From positions 26,454-90,453 of the forward strand of contig QANT01003828.1 in NCBI GenBank assembly GCA_003254885.1: a stretch of 64,000 bases of DNA. The letters are read 5' to 3'. This document shows, piece by piece, positions 12,045-26,672 of this stretch. Both the position numbers and the translations under genes were made by a program. The DNA is from Purshia tridentata. Taxonomy: Eukaryota; Streptophyta; Magnoliopsida; Rosales; Rosaceae. Numbering within the stretch: position 1 is the stretch's first letter; the number at the start of each line of letters is the position of its first letter. The notes below the pieces were generated by a model. The model saw only the letters and a program-made list of their open reading frames with translations. It was not told the origin of the DNA and did not search any database.

Positions 12045-12050
12045 TATATA
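12045..12050 (-). promoter_or_regulatory. TATA box of dirigent gene C
   Basis: The minus strand reads GTATATACA, 92 bases upstream of the start codon at 11953. Motif and position only. Confidence 0.5.
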
Positions 12051-12766
12051 CAGCTTGAGCTTTTGAAAGGAGTGGGTGAGATGGAGTTAGTGCTAATCTT
12101 TCCTATTACAGTGCTTTGGTTAGGCGCCTAAATTGTGTCCAAGCAAGGCGTTGAAATTAAATGAAGAGGAATGGTTTGGATATGGACAGAGGTTTAGGTC
12201 ACCTAAGAAGTAGATCCTTGCTTTCACAAGGTTTGGATATACGTATACACCAGCAATTAGTGTTAAAAAAATTAAAAATTATGTTTGTTACCCATTTTTT
12301 GGGGGGATATGGACCAGGAGCTAGTCAATAAGGTCATATCCTTCAGACCAAAAAAATATGATTATATCCTCCTAAATTAAATCCAAACCAAACCACAATT
12401 TAGCTAGTTCTGTAATTTCAATTTTTGTGGTTCTCCTTTCTGCATTTCCATGCAATCCCCCATTTAAGATTGGGTGGGTGGAAGTGTAGAAGTCCCACTT
12501 TTTAACACTTATCCAGAAATCATCATCCTCATTTGTATAAATCTTCAATAGCAAGAATGAACATACAAACTGATGCGAAGATCAAAACCAGTTGATAAAG
12601 CAATCAGCAACACATCTTGATTTCACTCATGTATGAAAAAATTGAGTCTATACATATAGGCCTTCCAAACCCTTACACTTGATCAAAACTGTAGCTACAT
12701 CTACATAAAAATCTTTTCTAAGTTGTTTACAAAAGAATCATACCAAAAAAACAAAATTGCTGGTGT
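12051..12766. other. Intergenic, dirigent C promoter and DUF4378 gene 3' end
   Basis: The left part is upstream sequence of dirigent C and the right part (about 12560-12766) is the probable 3' UTR of the DUF4378 gene. I see no additional gene. Confidence 0.5.
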
Positions 12767-15275
12767 TTAAAAACTCTCCATGCTAACAAACTCTGCTACA
12801 AGCTCATCAATCAAAAATCTCTCTATTTCTTTACCAATACCATCAATATCATCTCTTAAATCTAACTTTCCGATTTCCCTTCCTATAATGTTCTCTTCCA
12901 AGTCTGTCCTTCCTTCCTTCTCTTGGCCGACAAGCAACATCCACAGATCTTCCTCTATTATCTCCTGGCTTGGGTTTGACCTAATCCTTCTTGACACAGG
13001 CTTTGTCCATGTGGGAACACCCATACATGGCTGGAGAATCTCCACTAGACCTGCATTTATACGGTCAAACAAAAGCCTCCTGTCTGACCTTTTCCAAGAC
13101 ATCTGATCACCGAACTTCTTCTCCAGGGTCTCAAAGACAGCAAGGCTTATTGGCAATTCTGGAGAGCACCAGGTACCAAGATCCATTTCCATGGTCCTAC
13201 CACAAAAACCTGCCTCCGATAGCACACCAACAATGTAGGAAAAATCTCTACTGTCTTCAACTCTGAACAGTCTCATTACATCAATTTTTTTATAATCGCT
13301 TACAGATCCTTCATTAGTATCATCATCACTTGACACAATCATTCCAGATACTTCCGAGCATGTATCAGAGTACTCTGGTGTCAGAAATGCAAGTTGTGTA
13401 AGCAGATTCAGTATAGAACTAAATAGAAAATGAAAAATTCAAAAGCATGAACAAATATTGAGTTGATATTTTAGATATAGACCTTCTAGTCAGTCAACTC
13501 ACCAGTGAAGTCAACATTGATCCTTCCAAAGCATCCTCTTGTAGGTGAACTCTCTCCTCTAAATGGTGGTTCCAGAACTGAAACTGGACTAGGCTGATAA
13601 GCCTCCTCCAACCTCGCCATACAATCTGGCTGTGTAGTGGAGCAGTGCAAAAGAAAGGAACTTTCTTCGTAGAGTTTAACAGGTGTTTCCTGCAGTAAAC
13701 GGTTTAGAAGAAGTGTCACAGGACAGTATTGGTAACATGAATAACCAAGCAATGATGAAATAAATTTCAAGGTATACATTATCACAGTAAACTGATACAA
13801 TAAAAACCATTGGAAAATCATTGAAAAAAGGTGTTTTCAGAGATCATCCATAAGAAAGAATGTGGAAGAGGCATAGGCCTTCTTACAAAAGATTTCCTAT
13901 CTTCTAAAGAAAGAAATCAAACCTGCTGAACTGAACTATCTCTGTCAAGACTGGAAGAACCATCTTCTTTCTCTAAAAAGATGCAGGCTCTTGGTCCAGA
14001 CTTCTGCTTATTCTCGGTTCTGTTCTTCAGGTCATCGTGGACCACACAAGTCTTTTCCATGGTGTGATTACCTTCTAAATCCAGGCAAGGAAAATATTGG
14101 AGTTTCTTATGGTTGGGTCTTAACTTAATAGGTCTCGAACCATCCTTCTGGTGAAATTTGTACTCCCTTGACCCAAACTGTGCCCAATTCATAGACCCTT
14201 TTGGCCTGAAAGACCACTCATTGCAAAGAGCTTCATATTTATCTTGCTGGGTTTTAAACTTACTGAGGTCTAGATTCTTCAGGTCATGCCTAACACGCTT
14301 TTTCTTTGGTGGAAAATGCCTAACATATGACTCATCTGAATATGAAAAGGACTGGTATCGGTTCTTCCAATCAGCTAAATGCAAGGAAAGAGGCCTCATC
14401 AATTCAGATTCCATTGCAATAGAGTTTCCACCTCTAGATGCTAACCTTGATACCTTCATAGAAACGCTGGTTTTGTTGCACCTTGTTTTTCGGGCAAGCT
14501 TCCTCATGATTTCCCTAGAAACTGTAGACCTTGAACTCATTGGTTCCATGTCACATGCCAAGTTCTTCCTTTCTTTTACTTCAACATGTATTTTTCCATT
14601 ACCAGGACCTTGAAACTCTGTGCACTTCCTATCGCCTGAATGAGAAACATCAAGGGCACTCAGTGAAGGGAAAAATCTTGCAGAATTTTCAGCCTTTCCA
14701 AGGTTCGGTTTCAAAGATACAATTCCAGTACTAGGAAAGCATCCTTCTTTGTTCGACTCCAATCGAGATCTTGTAAACTTATAAAGACCTACTTCTAGAA
14801 GGGGTTCTGTATCAATGCCATTCTCAAGTTTTTGAAGTGACGTAACAATTGGATGCTCATGTTTACTCCCAGATTCCCTGCAAACATCAACATTCCCACT
14901 ACATGTTGACTTTAAGACTTTTGTGTTTCCAAACTGTGAGTTGGAAGGGGAAACTTGCAGATTAGTCGGATGCTTGTTGAGCAAAGAATTCCCTTTCACA
15001 ATATGATATGAGTCTGTATTTCCTTTTGCAACAGACAGGTTATGGTGCTTATCTCCTTTTAATGTATCTGCTACTTCAAAGACATTCTTAAATTCTTTGT
15101 GGTCTACAATCAACCTGAATGAATGACACTTCTGTCTGACACCAATAGAAGCAACTCTGCGCAGGTAATTCTCAGACAGCACTCTTCTTTGGTTTTGAAC
15201 AGGCTGCTGAGGTGGTGATTCATCAAGACCCATTAATTTTGCTATAACACTTGGTGTACCTGATGTGGATTCCAT
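12767..15275 (-). CDS. DUF3741/DUF4378 (TRM-like) protein
   Basis: Coding exons 15275-13923, 13689-13503 and 13374-12767 (phases close; 715 aa from the ATG at 15275). The N-terminus carries the DUF3741 motif VIAKLMGLDE/S followed by PPQQP. The middle is long, basic and low in similarity. The C-terminal DUF4378 domain starts in exon 2 (PSPVSVLEPPF, then DFSYIVGVLSEAGF) and ends at FLIDELVAEFVSMESF. This is the arrangement of the TRM (TON1-recruiting motif) superfamily, microtubule-associated proteins linked to preprophase band and cell shape. Some databases mislabel members as GPI-GlcNAc transferase subunit P-related. The frame is open upstream of the ATG (SYQELLTE), so another 5' coding exon is possible. 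A strong donor (AAG|GTAAGT) at 16417/16416 ends an exon of the leader. Confidence 0.85.
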
Positions 15276-16990
15276 TTCTGTCAACAACTCTTGATATGAT
15301 CTATACAGGCACCACGAGTACTTTACTTTCTAGACAATGCAAGAATGTATCTGCACCCAATCAGAGAATGCTTTGTGAAGAATGGAAAAGAATATAGGAC
15401 AAATATCCAAAACAAAAGATACCCCCATCTTGTTTCCCTTTCAGGGATATTTATTAATTATGAATATCAATTTTGTCAAAGTAAACACTGTCTCAAAATT
15501 ATATATCCCTACAAGAACAAAACAAAATAAGAGTTGCTTACCCTATCTTCCCCTGCTGTTCTGCTGCAGCAATAACAAATATCAGATGGCAAAAATTGGA
15601 GAATTTCTAGCTTTCTGGACCTCCCTGATGTCTATGATATTTCAACAATATGCAATAAGATTATAAACAAAAGAAAAGAAAATCAAATCTCATATATAAA
15701 GAAAGAAATAAACAAGGACTTCTGTACACAGCATAAAACCAAATTAGTAAATTACAAAGCGTTAACACAATAAGAAACAACCATTAAATCAGAGAGAAGG
15801 GCTTTCTTTCCAAAGAATACCTTTCTAATCATTTTTCGAAAACATTTAAGGAAAGGAAATGCATCATAAAAATAAAAAATAGACAAAAAGAAAATATTCA
15901 CTGAACCATAAGATCATAGAAAGTTTCTAGAAACCTAATGGATACAGAATAGTAAAGTTTGTAGCAGAGACCAAATCATTAAAACAGCTTCTTTTGGTAT
16001 ACAATCATTGGAAACAACAAAGGAACAAACTTAAGTGAATAAAGTAAATGGAACACAACATCATCATTAAAAAAGACAATTTCAGACCTGTAAACCTCAG
16101 AGCACACTGCCATGATATGATGTGATCATAACAACTCCTACTACTACTAAAACGATCTCAAATTCAATGAAAACAAAAAAGAAAACAAAATCATATTGAT
16201 GCCACCACCACAGAGCATCATTATTCATTAAGAAAACCCATTGAAAACAAAAAAATCTTTGACAAAAGCACAAGCAAGAATCAAAACCCAACAAAATTAT
16301 GAATCTGTCTATACTCTTCGACACAGCAGAGGAAAAGAAAGACCCAGAAAATGAAAACCTATAAATTAATAGTGTCCTTCTAACAAAAAACACATATAAA
16401 AGGCTTAACTACTTACCTTCTAACGTTGATTTAATTTCTCCACCACAAGCAACAATCTTCATACAAGTCTTGCTTCATTTTATATAACAATTTAATAAAG
16501 CAATAACTTCATGAGTCACTTCCTGGGTCTTCCATAGCAGATCAAGCAAGAAAATGACACTCCAGAATATTCGCAAATCTTGGTCAACAAACCATTTGAA
16601 ACAATTTCAAGTCAAAAGTATAACAACTTTTGCTTATTTGGACACGAAAATTGTTGAAACAGAAAATCTGGGAACAGGGTTTTGGGTTTTGGTTTTAATT
16701 CTTGGATAAAGAGATGAGTGAAGAATCAGAGTCTGGTGTACTGAAAAAATATTGCTGAGAAAATGATTGGGAATGTAAAATAAAACAAAAACACAAAGGT
16801 GGCGTTGTTTGGCGTTGGCTTTCGTTGGGGTTGGTGGGATGGTCTTTTTTTTTTTGAAGGAATTTGATTTGTCGTTTTTTTGGAGAATACTCAATTATTA
16901 ATTTTCTTGCTTGCGTAACTCCCGCCACAAAGATATGGTTTTTAATGATCACTTGATGACAATTTTCAAACTTTTGTTAAGTGAAGGCAA
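15276..16990 (-). other. 5' part of DUF4378 gene: leader exon(s) and intron(s)
   Basis: This belongs to the 5' side of the DUF4378 gene. A clear minus-strand donor (exon end 16417, then GTAAGT) closes an upstream exon that contains an ATG some 45 bases before it. A candidate acceptor is the TATAG just upstream of ATCATATCAAGAG (about 15310). I could not join these exons with certainty, so the true start codon may lie here. Promoter sequence probably begins near 16.9 kb. Confidence 0.45.
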
Positions 16991-18630
16991 GAAGGAGCTG
17001 AGAGCCTGAGAGTGAAATATGTTGTATGAGATAAAGATGGGGAAGGTGCCAGGTGGCGTGCGTGTAGGGAAATAGTGGGTGGAAATAGAGGATAATTGGG
17101 TGTGTATATATTTGGAGAGTCCGGGGCTGATGATTGCATGGGAAGCTAGGGTTTGACTTTCATTAGGAATTTAGGTGTTCCAGGGTTTTTGGAGCATGGG
17201 AAAATGTGGGTTGGGCTGGGCCTGCTGAATTGTCAAACAAGATTTGGTCCAGATCTAAAAGAGATAAAAAAGTCAACTGAAAATAAAAAATGGCTCACAT
17301 TTAGATCAACTGAAAATGAGAAATATTTCAAATTCAAATTCTTCATCTTTTGAATACTCTATACTCACATTATACACTGTTATATATAATTGTGAGATTA
17401 GTTCATTAACTGTCTTTCAACGTTATTTAAAGGAGAATAATTGACACATTATAAATTAATTATTAGTTTAATGATATTTTTTTCCGTATTATGAGACGAT
17501 ATCTCAAATTTAAATCTCTCTTTCCCATATAATAAAAAGAATGGTTTTAATTAACATCAATGTCGTCTCAAGTCTCAACAATGGGTTAAGCACATAGTTC
17601 CATCTGGTTTTTGGATCGGACTTGCCGGTATGGTATGTAGGAGTGGGGAACTTGGGACTGATTTTGGGTCAACCCAAATGGAAACTTAACTTAACTGATT
17701 TTAGATCCACACGAGTTTTGCTATTTTAGTTCAAGCTATTAATGGGCTTTTTGGAGCAATCTACTAGAATACAAAAATGTAGGTGAGCAGCGAATACATT
17801 TTTATGTATGAGGGTTATATATGAATTTTTTTATATTTTATATATGGGTGTAAAACGTGTGGAACAAAAATCATACATGATTGTCAGTGTCACAATTAAT
17901 TATAGTTTTTATTATTATTAATAAAGTGGTGAACCCAGATGCTTTTTTGAAAATGAATGACAATACCTGAGCAGCAACATGATAATGGAGGACAGGGCCA
18001 TCATGATCATATATATAAAGCTGGTTCCTTGAGTGTGAATTTTAATTGATGCTTTTGAAAAAGTATGAAAGTCATGATCGAATTCAATCACTTCCCTGAT
18101 ACGCCTTTTAATCTTGTGGTGGAGATGAAGCCATGTTAGAAATGCACACAAATGAAAACGATTCTATTCAATGTGTTGACAAGGCAATAAATCCAATGGC
18201 TGGATGGACCATTGTGTTGCTCCATATTGTGTACCTACGTATGCGATGGTTATATTTTCTCAGATAAAGAGCAATACTTAGATTAGGACATGCAGCAAAA
18301 CCTATGTCATATATGTTATCATTCTCCAATATATCACCGTATTGGTGCGAGTTCGAGAAAAATTTATTTACATCTGTAATAAGGTTGAGGTTTGCTGATC
18401 CCAAATTCTCATATTCTTCTGACCCTTCTCTTAAAGAGGATAGAAAAATAATTTTTTTTAAGTAAAATAAGAATTAAGAAGTATATTTCAAATTCTTATA
18501 TAAGTATAATTATCCTTTTTAAATATGGTGATTGTATGTTACCATATTTTAAATTGAATTAAACTATTTTATAGGGCAAGATAGTAATTTAGCATGAGGA
18601 AAAGTATTGGGCTGGCCCATTAACTATTAG
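16991..18630. other. Intergenic AT-rich stretch, no gene seen
   Basis: No recognisable coding region. Minus-strand frames of 77-78 codons at 17918-18151 and 18168-18404 show no family features and are probably chance. Confidence 0.5.
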
Positions 18631-19220
18631 AGCCAGTTTGGATAAGGGGTGATTTGAATTTGAATTTGGAAAACATAAATCCAAATTCAAATTCACCTAT
18701 TTGGAATAATTTAAAAGAGTGTATTTGGATTTGGCCCAAATCTAAGATGAATTTGAGAGGACTAAATTCATGAATTTCAAATACCTTCTCTAACTAGGTA
18801 TTTGAAATCCCACCATCTCACCCTCTCTTTCTCTCCCTCACCTCTAGCCATAATTGTCGGCGACCACCGCCGGCCACCTTCCAGTAACTTTTCAACCATT
18901 TTTCCGGCCACCACCAGCAACGTTCCGACGACTTTTCCGGCCACCTCCATCAACTTTCTGATTTTTTTTCAGCCACCCTCCGGCAACCTTTCTGGCCACT
19001 CTCAGCGAATTTTTCGGCCACCCTCCAATGACTTTTTTTTATTTTTAATCATATATTTCAATTCTTAAATTGTCAAAAAAAATGAAATATGAAATATTTT
19101 GTAAAATCCTTGCTTTTAAATTTTGTATTCAAACAATAGAATTTCAAATCTATATATTTCAATTACATGAATTTTAAATACATAAATTTGAAATCCAAAT
19201 TCAAAAATCCAAACAGGCCT
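18631..19220. mobile_element. PIF/Harbinger-like MITE, about 590 bp
   Basis: The ends are inverted repeats. The left reads GAGCCAGTTTGGAT, and the right, on the opposite strand, reads AGGCCTGTTTGGAT. Both are followed by AT-rich arms rich in TTTGAATTTGGATTT. The G-G-C-C-x-G-T-T-T-G-G terminus is typical of plant Tourist/PIF MITEs. A 3-bp target duplication would be TTA on the left against TTT on the right, so it is imperfect. There is no transposase. The centre holds a GC-rich direct repeat annotated separately. Confidence 0.6.
18865..19035. repeat. CCGGCCACC-type direct repeats inside the MITE
   Basis: Five to six degenerate units of about 22-34 bp begin with CCGGCCACC or a close variant (CAGCCACC, CTGGCCAC) followed by a C/A-rich part and a T-run. 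Their base composition differs sharply from the surrounding AT-rich DNA. The 88-codon frame over them (18802-19068) is a by-product of the repeat. Confidence 0.6.
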
Positions 19221-19806
19221 TTTTGTAAATTAGTAAATACCTACATATATTTATCTGTAATTTTCTATTTATATATCTCGATTTTTGAATTTTGATTGAT
19301 ACGACAACCAACTGCGGGTAAAACGATGATCACGTGGCATATAAGAATGTGGCCAATAAAAAGACCATGTTCATAATCAATAGTCATTCTTATATTGTCA
19401 ACCTTAAAAAAAAAAAATCAAGTCTATTTGAATTTTAGTTATTGTGGACCAAAAGTGTGAGTAGAAACTGTACAATGGTGACGATGTGGAGGCTTGACAG
19501 ATAAGCAATAAAATGGACATGTTAATGTCGTTGCCAACTGCCAAGTTAAAGGTGTAGTTGGACAACTAAATTAGTATAACTCAGTTTAGAGTTAAAAAAT
19601 TTGAGCTATAAAATGATTATATTTAGCTCAATTTTTTTATTTATATAAATGATCTACCAAGTTGGTGGCTTAGAGTTCGGGTCCAACACCGACCCATTCG
19701 ACCCACGAAGTTAATAAAATACTCACATCCTCACCAGCTACTTCACTCAATAGCTTTGTCAGTTTCATCTTCTACTCTCTTACTCTCCCCTGCTATCAAT
19801 TCTCAA
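19221..19806 (+). promoter_or_regulatory. Promoter and leader region of DHAR
   Basis: AT-rich DNA with a pyrimidine-rich leader (TTCATCTTCTACTCTCTTACTCTCCCC) just before the ATG at 19807. I did not find a convincing TATA box. There is no other gene. Confidence 0.4.
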
Positions 19807-22048
<2,242 letters not shown>

Positions 22049-23808
22049 AGTAGTTGTAGATTATAAGGTCCTCTGAAGTTTAGTTGTGTAATGTGTGAGA
22101 CAGACTTGTGTATGTCAGACATGGAAGCTAAAACTCCTTCTGGGTTATTTCCATGTCTAATAAATGTATTAACCTCTGTCTATTATTAATATATTAGCTG
22201 TTGCACTATTTGCTATAACGTCCATGCAGTGTATGCTATTTGCAGCATTGATATACAAACCTGATATATAGTAATATGTCACTCTTGAGAACAAAAATAA
22301 ATAAATAAAAACCTGATCGAACCAAATAGGTTTGCTTTTTGTTGGGCTTTTTATCTATAAAGCTAGATCTTGTTGGGTCGGGTTGGGCCTACAACTTATT
22401 ATTGAGCCGAACTACTATTGGGCTGGAATGAGCCTTTCATTCTGGGCCTTCATACGTGAAAAGCATCTCTCAATATCACAAAATCTTGATCTACAACAAA
22501 CATATCACGAAATCTTTAGTCCATTGGAGTATTAAAATATAATGCAAACCAGCCACTAAATTATAAACGTACACGTAAATGAAAATGAGTCACTAATAGT
22601 AATGACAAAGCAAAAAAGGATAAGAAATTGAAACCACTCATACAAATCAGCACATACAATTAGTTAATTAAATAATTCAACACTCTTCTTGCTCATCTTA
22701 TTTATTACAAAATACTATTCTTACCATATTTTGATAAAAATATTGTGATGTAATGTTTAAAAGTTGTACAAATAACATTGAGGTTGTTATGAAATAGACC
22801 TAATTAGTGTTAGGACTTAGGACTGACCGGTTGAGGGAAAGTCAAGAAATGTTGTAGAATCCAAAAAATTTCAAGGTATAAAAGGGGAGAAATGGATGGC
22901 CATAATTTATCTTCTAAAATACTATGCGCATTGCGCAGTGAACATTTTTTTCTTTTATTATTATTATTATTTTTTTGCAAATTAAAATAGAATGAAAAGA
23001 GACAAACAAAAGCCCAAAAAAAGCACATGATTACGACGAGAGCACAATGTAGTCCCCACATTATTTGCTTCATTTTGTTATAAATAAACTCTAAAACAAT
23101 AAAATCACATATGCGTATGCATATGCCATCATATACGAAATACATAGTACTAGACGACAAGGCAAAATGACAATTCAAATCACATTTGTCATCACGTGAA
23201 GTTATTAATTTCTAGGTGTTTCCCACCTGCACTACGCGATAAAATTCACAAAGAAAGCTACAAAGACAGAACTATCTATCTTAATTTTAATTACATCGCA
23301 TGAATAGCATTTAGTAAATTATTATTAAACTAAATGGGAATAATTAAATTTGACAGTATGACAATATAAAATATTTTACAAAACAACATTTTCATTATGG
23401 AGTGAAGGATAATGTGCCAATAATATACCAATTAATTACATAATTACATACTAGCTTGCATATATAGTTGCATGCCCTCTTGTTTAATTCGAATATTGAA
23501 AAATATATACCAAATGATAAAATATACATGGAGTAGTGATTGGCCGGTTTGGTCGGCAAAGAAAGCCTTATTTGAAGGAGGGGACGACTAGCTAGGGACC
23601 ATGAAATATACTCCGTGCGATCTTCCGTATTATTTCATATATATATATATATATATAGCTAGGGACAACATGCATATTAGTTATAACTTATAAGAGTGTA
23701 TATATGTTGATCTCATTGCTAGCTGGTTGTAATTTAGCTGCATATGGTTGAAGCTACCAACCAGCAGCCAAGGTGAGATCGCTTTCGATAGCATGCACTT
23801 GGTTAAAA
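22049..23808. other. DHAR 3' UTR and AT-rich intergenic region
   Basis: The DHAR 3' UTR probably ends near 22160-22200 (AATAAATG at about 22160). The rest is intergenic. An (AT)n microsatellite lies at about 23637-23657. A 122-codon minus frame (22810-23178) has no recognisable domain and I do not call it. Confidence 0.5.
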
Positions 23809-24833
23809 TCAGTCGTCGGAATCTTTGGAGGAATCCGATATCATCTTTTGGATCAGTTGGCTTGTCTCTTCCTCTGACATTCTCTCTTCTTTGCTTTGAG
23901 ACACTGCGTACGCCTCGAAGAAGGCCTTGTTCTCTTTCTCCAATTCATTCCACACTGCAAATCAACCAATCATAATTCATATCACTCTCTTTAGTTCAGA
24001 TATTATGAGTATATGTGACTTAGTTAACACGTACGGACACCATAACTTTATCTAGAGGCTTTTTGAAGATTGCTGAACATCATATAGTCTACTTCAATCT
24101 CTCTTCAAGCCAAAATTGGGCTAGAGCTGCAAAGGGTTACTTGGCCGGGTTAACACAGTTTCATTAGAATCATTCATTGTAAGTTTACCAAGCTAGCTAG
24201 CTTGATCGATCAGTAGCTGGCCTTCGACTACTAGACTTGGTGCTACACAGCAGCCGCTAGCTTTAATATATTGTGAACAATTTTTGAGTCAGGAGAGATG
24301 AATTTAATTGATTGATGGCCAGTCTAGCCTGCACAACATCATCGGTCTCTTGGTTGTGTGCTATATATGAATTGGTTGCTTGCAGTTGCATGCATAAATG
24401 TGATGACTATGCATATATACATTTTTCCATACAGGAGAATTAGGAAGAGAGATCAAATTAAGTTGAAAGAAAATGAATTGATTAAACTAACCTGTGGAGG
24501 TGATGACTGGTTTGATATTTGCATGTTTAGATAGAGCTTCCATGCACTCTTCTTTTGTCATGTGGTAGATCAGGCACTTCTCTATCAGGTGCTGCACCTA
24601 TAAACATATTCATTATATCACCAACCACCCATATCATTAATTAACATAAATGGTCAATATAGTTAATTAAAATAGAAAATAACATAAACCATATATATAT
24701 CATCAAGGAAATTAAATGATGAATATCATGTAAAACACACAGTACTAACTGTATATATTAACTATGAAGTCGTCTGATATAGATGTGACCAATCATTTAC
24801 CATGTGTATGTATGATGCAGAAGAATCTCCCAT
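23809..24833 (-). CDS. Plant-specific 1589 (TIGR01589) domain protein, 94 aa
   Basis: Three exons, each too short to stand out alone: 24833-24801, 24597-24492 and 23954-23809, with GT-AG limits, 285 nt in all. The protein begins MGDSSASYIHM, continues through VQHLIEKCLIYHMTKEECME and the conserved block ALSKHANIKPVITSTVWNEL, then EKENKAFFEAYA, and ends in an acidic Ser-rich tail. This is the plant-only domain called plant protein 1589 or A_thal_3526, of unknown molecular function. From memory, the Arabidopsis homologue At3g55240 gives a pseudo-etiolated-in-light phenotype when overexpressed. The first exon is only 33 nt. The domain is complete and no residue of the core looks lost. G-boxes upstream suggest light control. 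Confidence 0.92.
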
Positions 24834-24956
24834 GATCTCTGTTTGGACTAGATTGGAATACTCAAATCTATGTGTAATTTAAGTACAAATTAACTGTAGA
24901 GTAGAAAAAGGGATAGAGTAATATGATTGGGGAGTGAGGGTTGCTGCAGTGTCTAA

Positions 24957-24962
24957 TTTATA
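24957..24962 (-). promoter_or_regulatory. Possible TATA box of the 1589-domain gene
   Basis: The minus strand reads TATAAA, about 125 bases upstream of the start codon at 24833. Weak evidence: several AT-rich hexamers occur nearby. Confidence 0.35.
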
Positions 24963-25192
24963 AGCTATTAATTATAAGCTAGCTACAAGCAGAAGCAGAT
25001 ATTCACTGGTACTGAATATGAACTAGCCAGCTATCTGTGACTTGTTCAAGAGTTTCCTGCTTTGCTGCACTATATATGATAGAGAGATCAATAAACAGCC
25101 AAAAACGATATGCAATTAACACTAAAAACAGCAATGTTAAAAGAAAAAGAAAAAAAAAAACAGAGGGAAGGGCCAGTAGAGAAGAGGAGTCC

Positions 25193-25307
25193 CACGTGGG
25201 AGATAGATTATAATTGGCTGAGAGGGGATTAGAGTGGATTTGTAAATGACCATTCCTTTGTCCTAGCTTGTACACGTGGAACTATAAGTATTCTCCTTGT
25301 CCACGTG
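25193..25307. promoter_or_regulatory. Cluster of three G-boxes (CACGTG) with a GATAAG I-box
   Basis: CACGTG occurs at 25193-25198 (inside the palindrome CCCACGTGGG), 25273-25278 and 25302-25307. GATAAG follows the last one at 25307. The cluster is 360-475 bp upstream of the 1589-domain gene, which is the nearest gene and has the right orientation. G-boxes bind bZIP and bHLH factors such as HY5 and PIFs, and G-box plus I-box is a classic light-responsive pair. Confidence 0.6.
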
Positions 25308-25724
25308 ATAAGTGGGTCCCACCCTCTAGTCATATCAGACCTTCAAAAAGACAAACCCACAGGCTAGAAGACTAATAGTAGTGTAGTACTAGTTACATCC
25401 TCCTTGGCACCACCTTACAAACAAGTCACAAATTAAATAAACTAATTACAGAGAACTAGCTAGCTATCAAAGGAATTTAATTATCTAGTTCTCGCGTGCA
25501 GAGGTGAGTGATATGTGCAGGGCAGGAGGGCAGGGGGTGCCTAGCTTGTGAATCTGTGAATTGTGATAGTCCAAATTGTTATGCCGCCTCTGTTTGCTTT
25601 TGTTATATATGCTACAAAATGTGCCCATACCCCTTACCTGGCATCGAGTGATTGGTGGATGGGATACCAAATGCAAGTATATGCATAATAATATCTACCC
25701 TCTACCAAGCATATATTACTATGA

Positions 25725-26600
25725 AATTTGAAATTTTAACATATGGGGTTGTTCTATTACTTGTTCGATTTCCAAGAGCTCTACAAGTGCTAAATGCTAA
25801 TAACAATGAACTTGCAATCAGCTCACTGTCGTCCTGCTTATTTTTCATAGAAAGAGTCCAGCTTCTGTGGGGATCACCCACCATTCATCAAACACGTTTA
25901 GAATACATCTAATCAACAATTGGTGGCTTTCCCTTTCTAACTAGCTGATTTAAACCCAAATAGTGCATCTCCTGGTTCAATATCATACGGATGGTTAGAT
26001 GGGTGAAAGTAAGCACATTGCAGCATTGACATCATTGCATTCAATTAATCTATGACAATAAGTGCATATATATATATATACACATGGAATATATAGGACC
26101 AATAATTGAGCCAATTATACTGCATATTCTTGGGCTGCAGGATCGGACAAATATTTAATCATCATATCTAGCTAGCTAGATATGTTAGGATACAAAATGC
26201 TGAGCGTTTGATGAGACTTTTTACCATACAAGCACTATATTACATACATTTACTATCTAATGGTAGGAAACTACACGCTACTTAAAAAGATCTAATGGTC
26301 AAAACATTGTCTGTTTGTAACTTGCACCACAAACAAAACAACACGTTTGAAAATAAATATTTGATGCAATTAGTAGATGTGCTTTGACAATCAAAATTTG
26401 GAGAGAAATATTAACTAAGTTTCTTCTAGGTCAGCTTCTAGCCTTTATGCCTCACAGGATAATTAAGTACTTCTAATGGAATAACACAGATCACATGACT
26501 AATTTGTTTATACGCTAGCTAGGAGTCTAGGACCAACCCCTTTCATATATGAGATCAACCATCATAAACGAAGTGGTTGAACATTTTGATACACATCTGG
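25725..26600. repeat. Diverged tandem non-coding duplication, copy 1
   Basis: This pairs with 26673-27488 at an offset of about 940-957 bp. Shared blocks include ATTTGAAATTTTAACAT, a 30-bp identical block (25846-25875), a 26-bp identical block (25961-25986), and later AACACAGATCACATG-like and GCTAGCTAG-like stretches. Between blocks the copies are strongly diverged with indels. No long open frame is shared. Confidence 0.75.
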
Positions 26601-26672
26601 CTAGAGTCTTGCCCTAACTCCTAAATATATATGGGACCACCAAAATATTATCTGGTTAGAAATATTATGATG

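Noticed and set aside
18168-18404. 78-codon minus-strand frame with protein-like composition
   Set aside because: No conserved motif, no start context or neighbouring exons. It is in a gene-poor AT-rich stretch.
22810-23178. 122-codon minus-strand frame
   Set aside because: Rich in Phe, Asn and Lys from AT-rich DNA, with an N-N-N-N run. No family resemblance or splice context.
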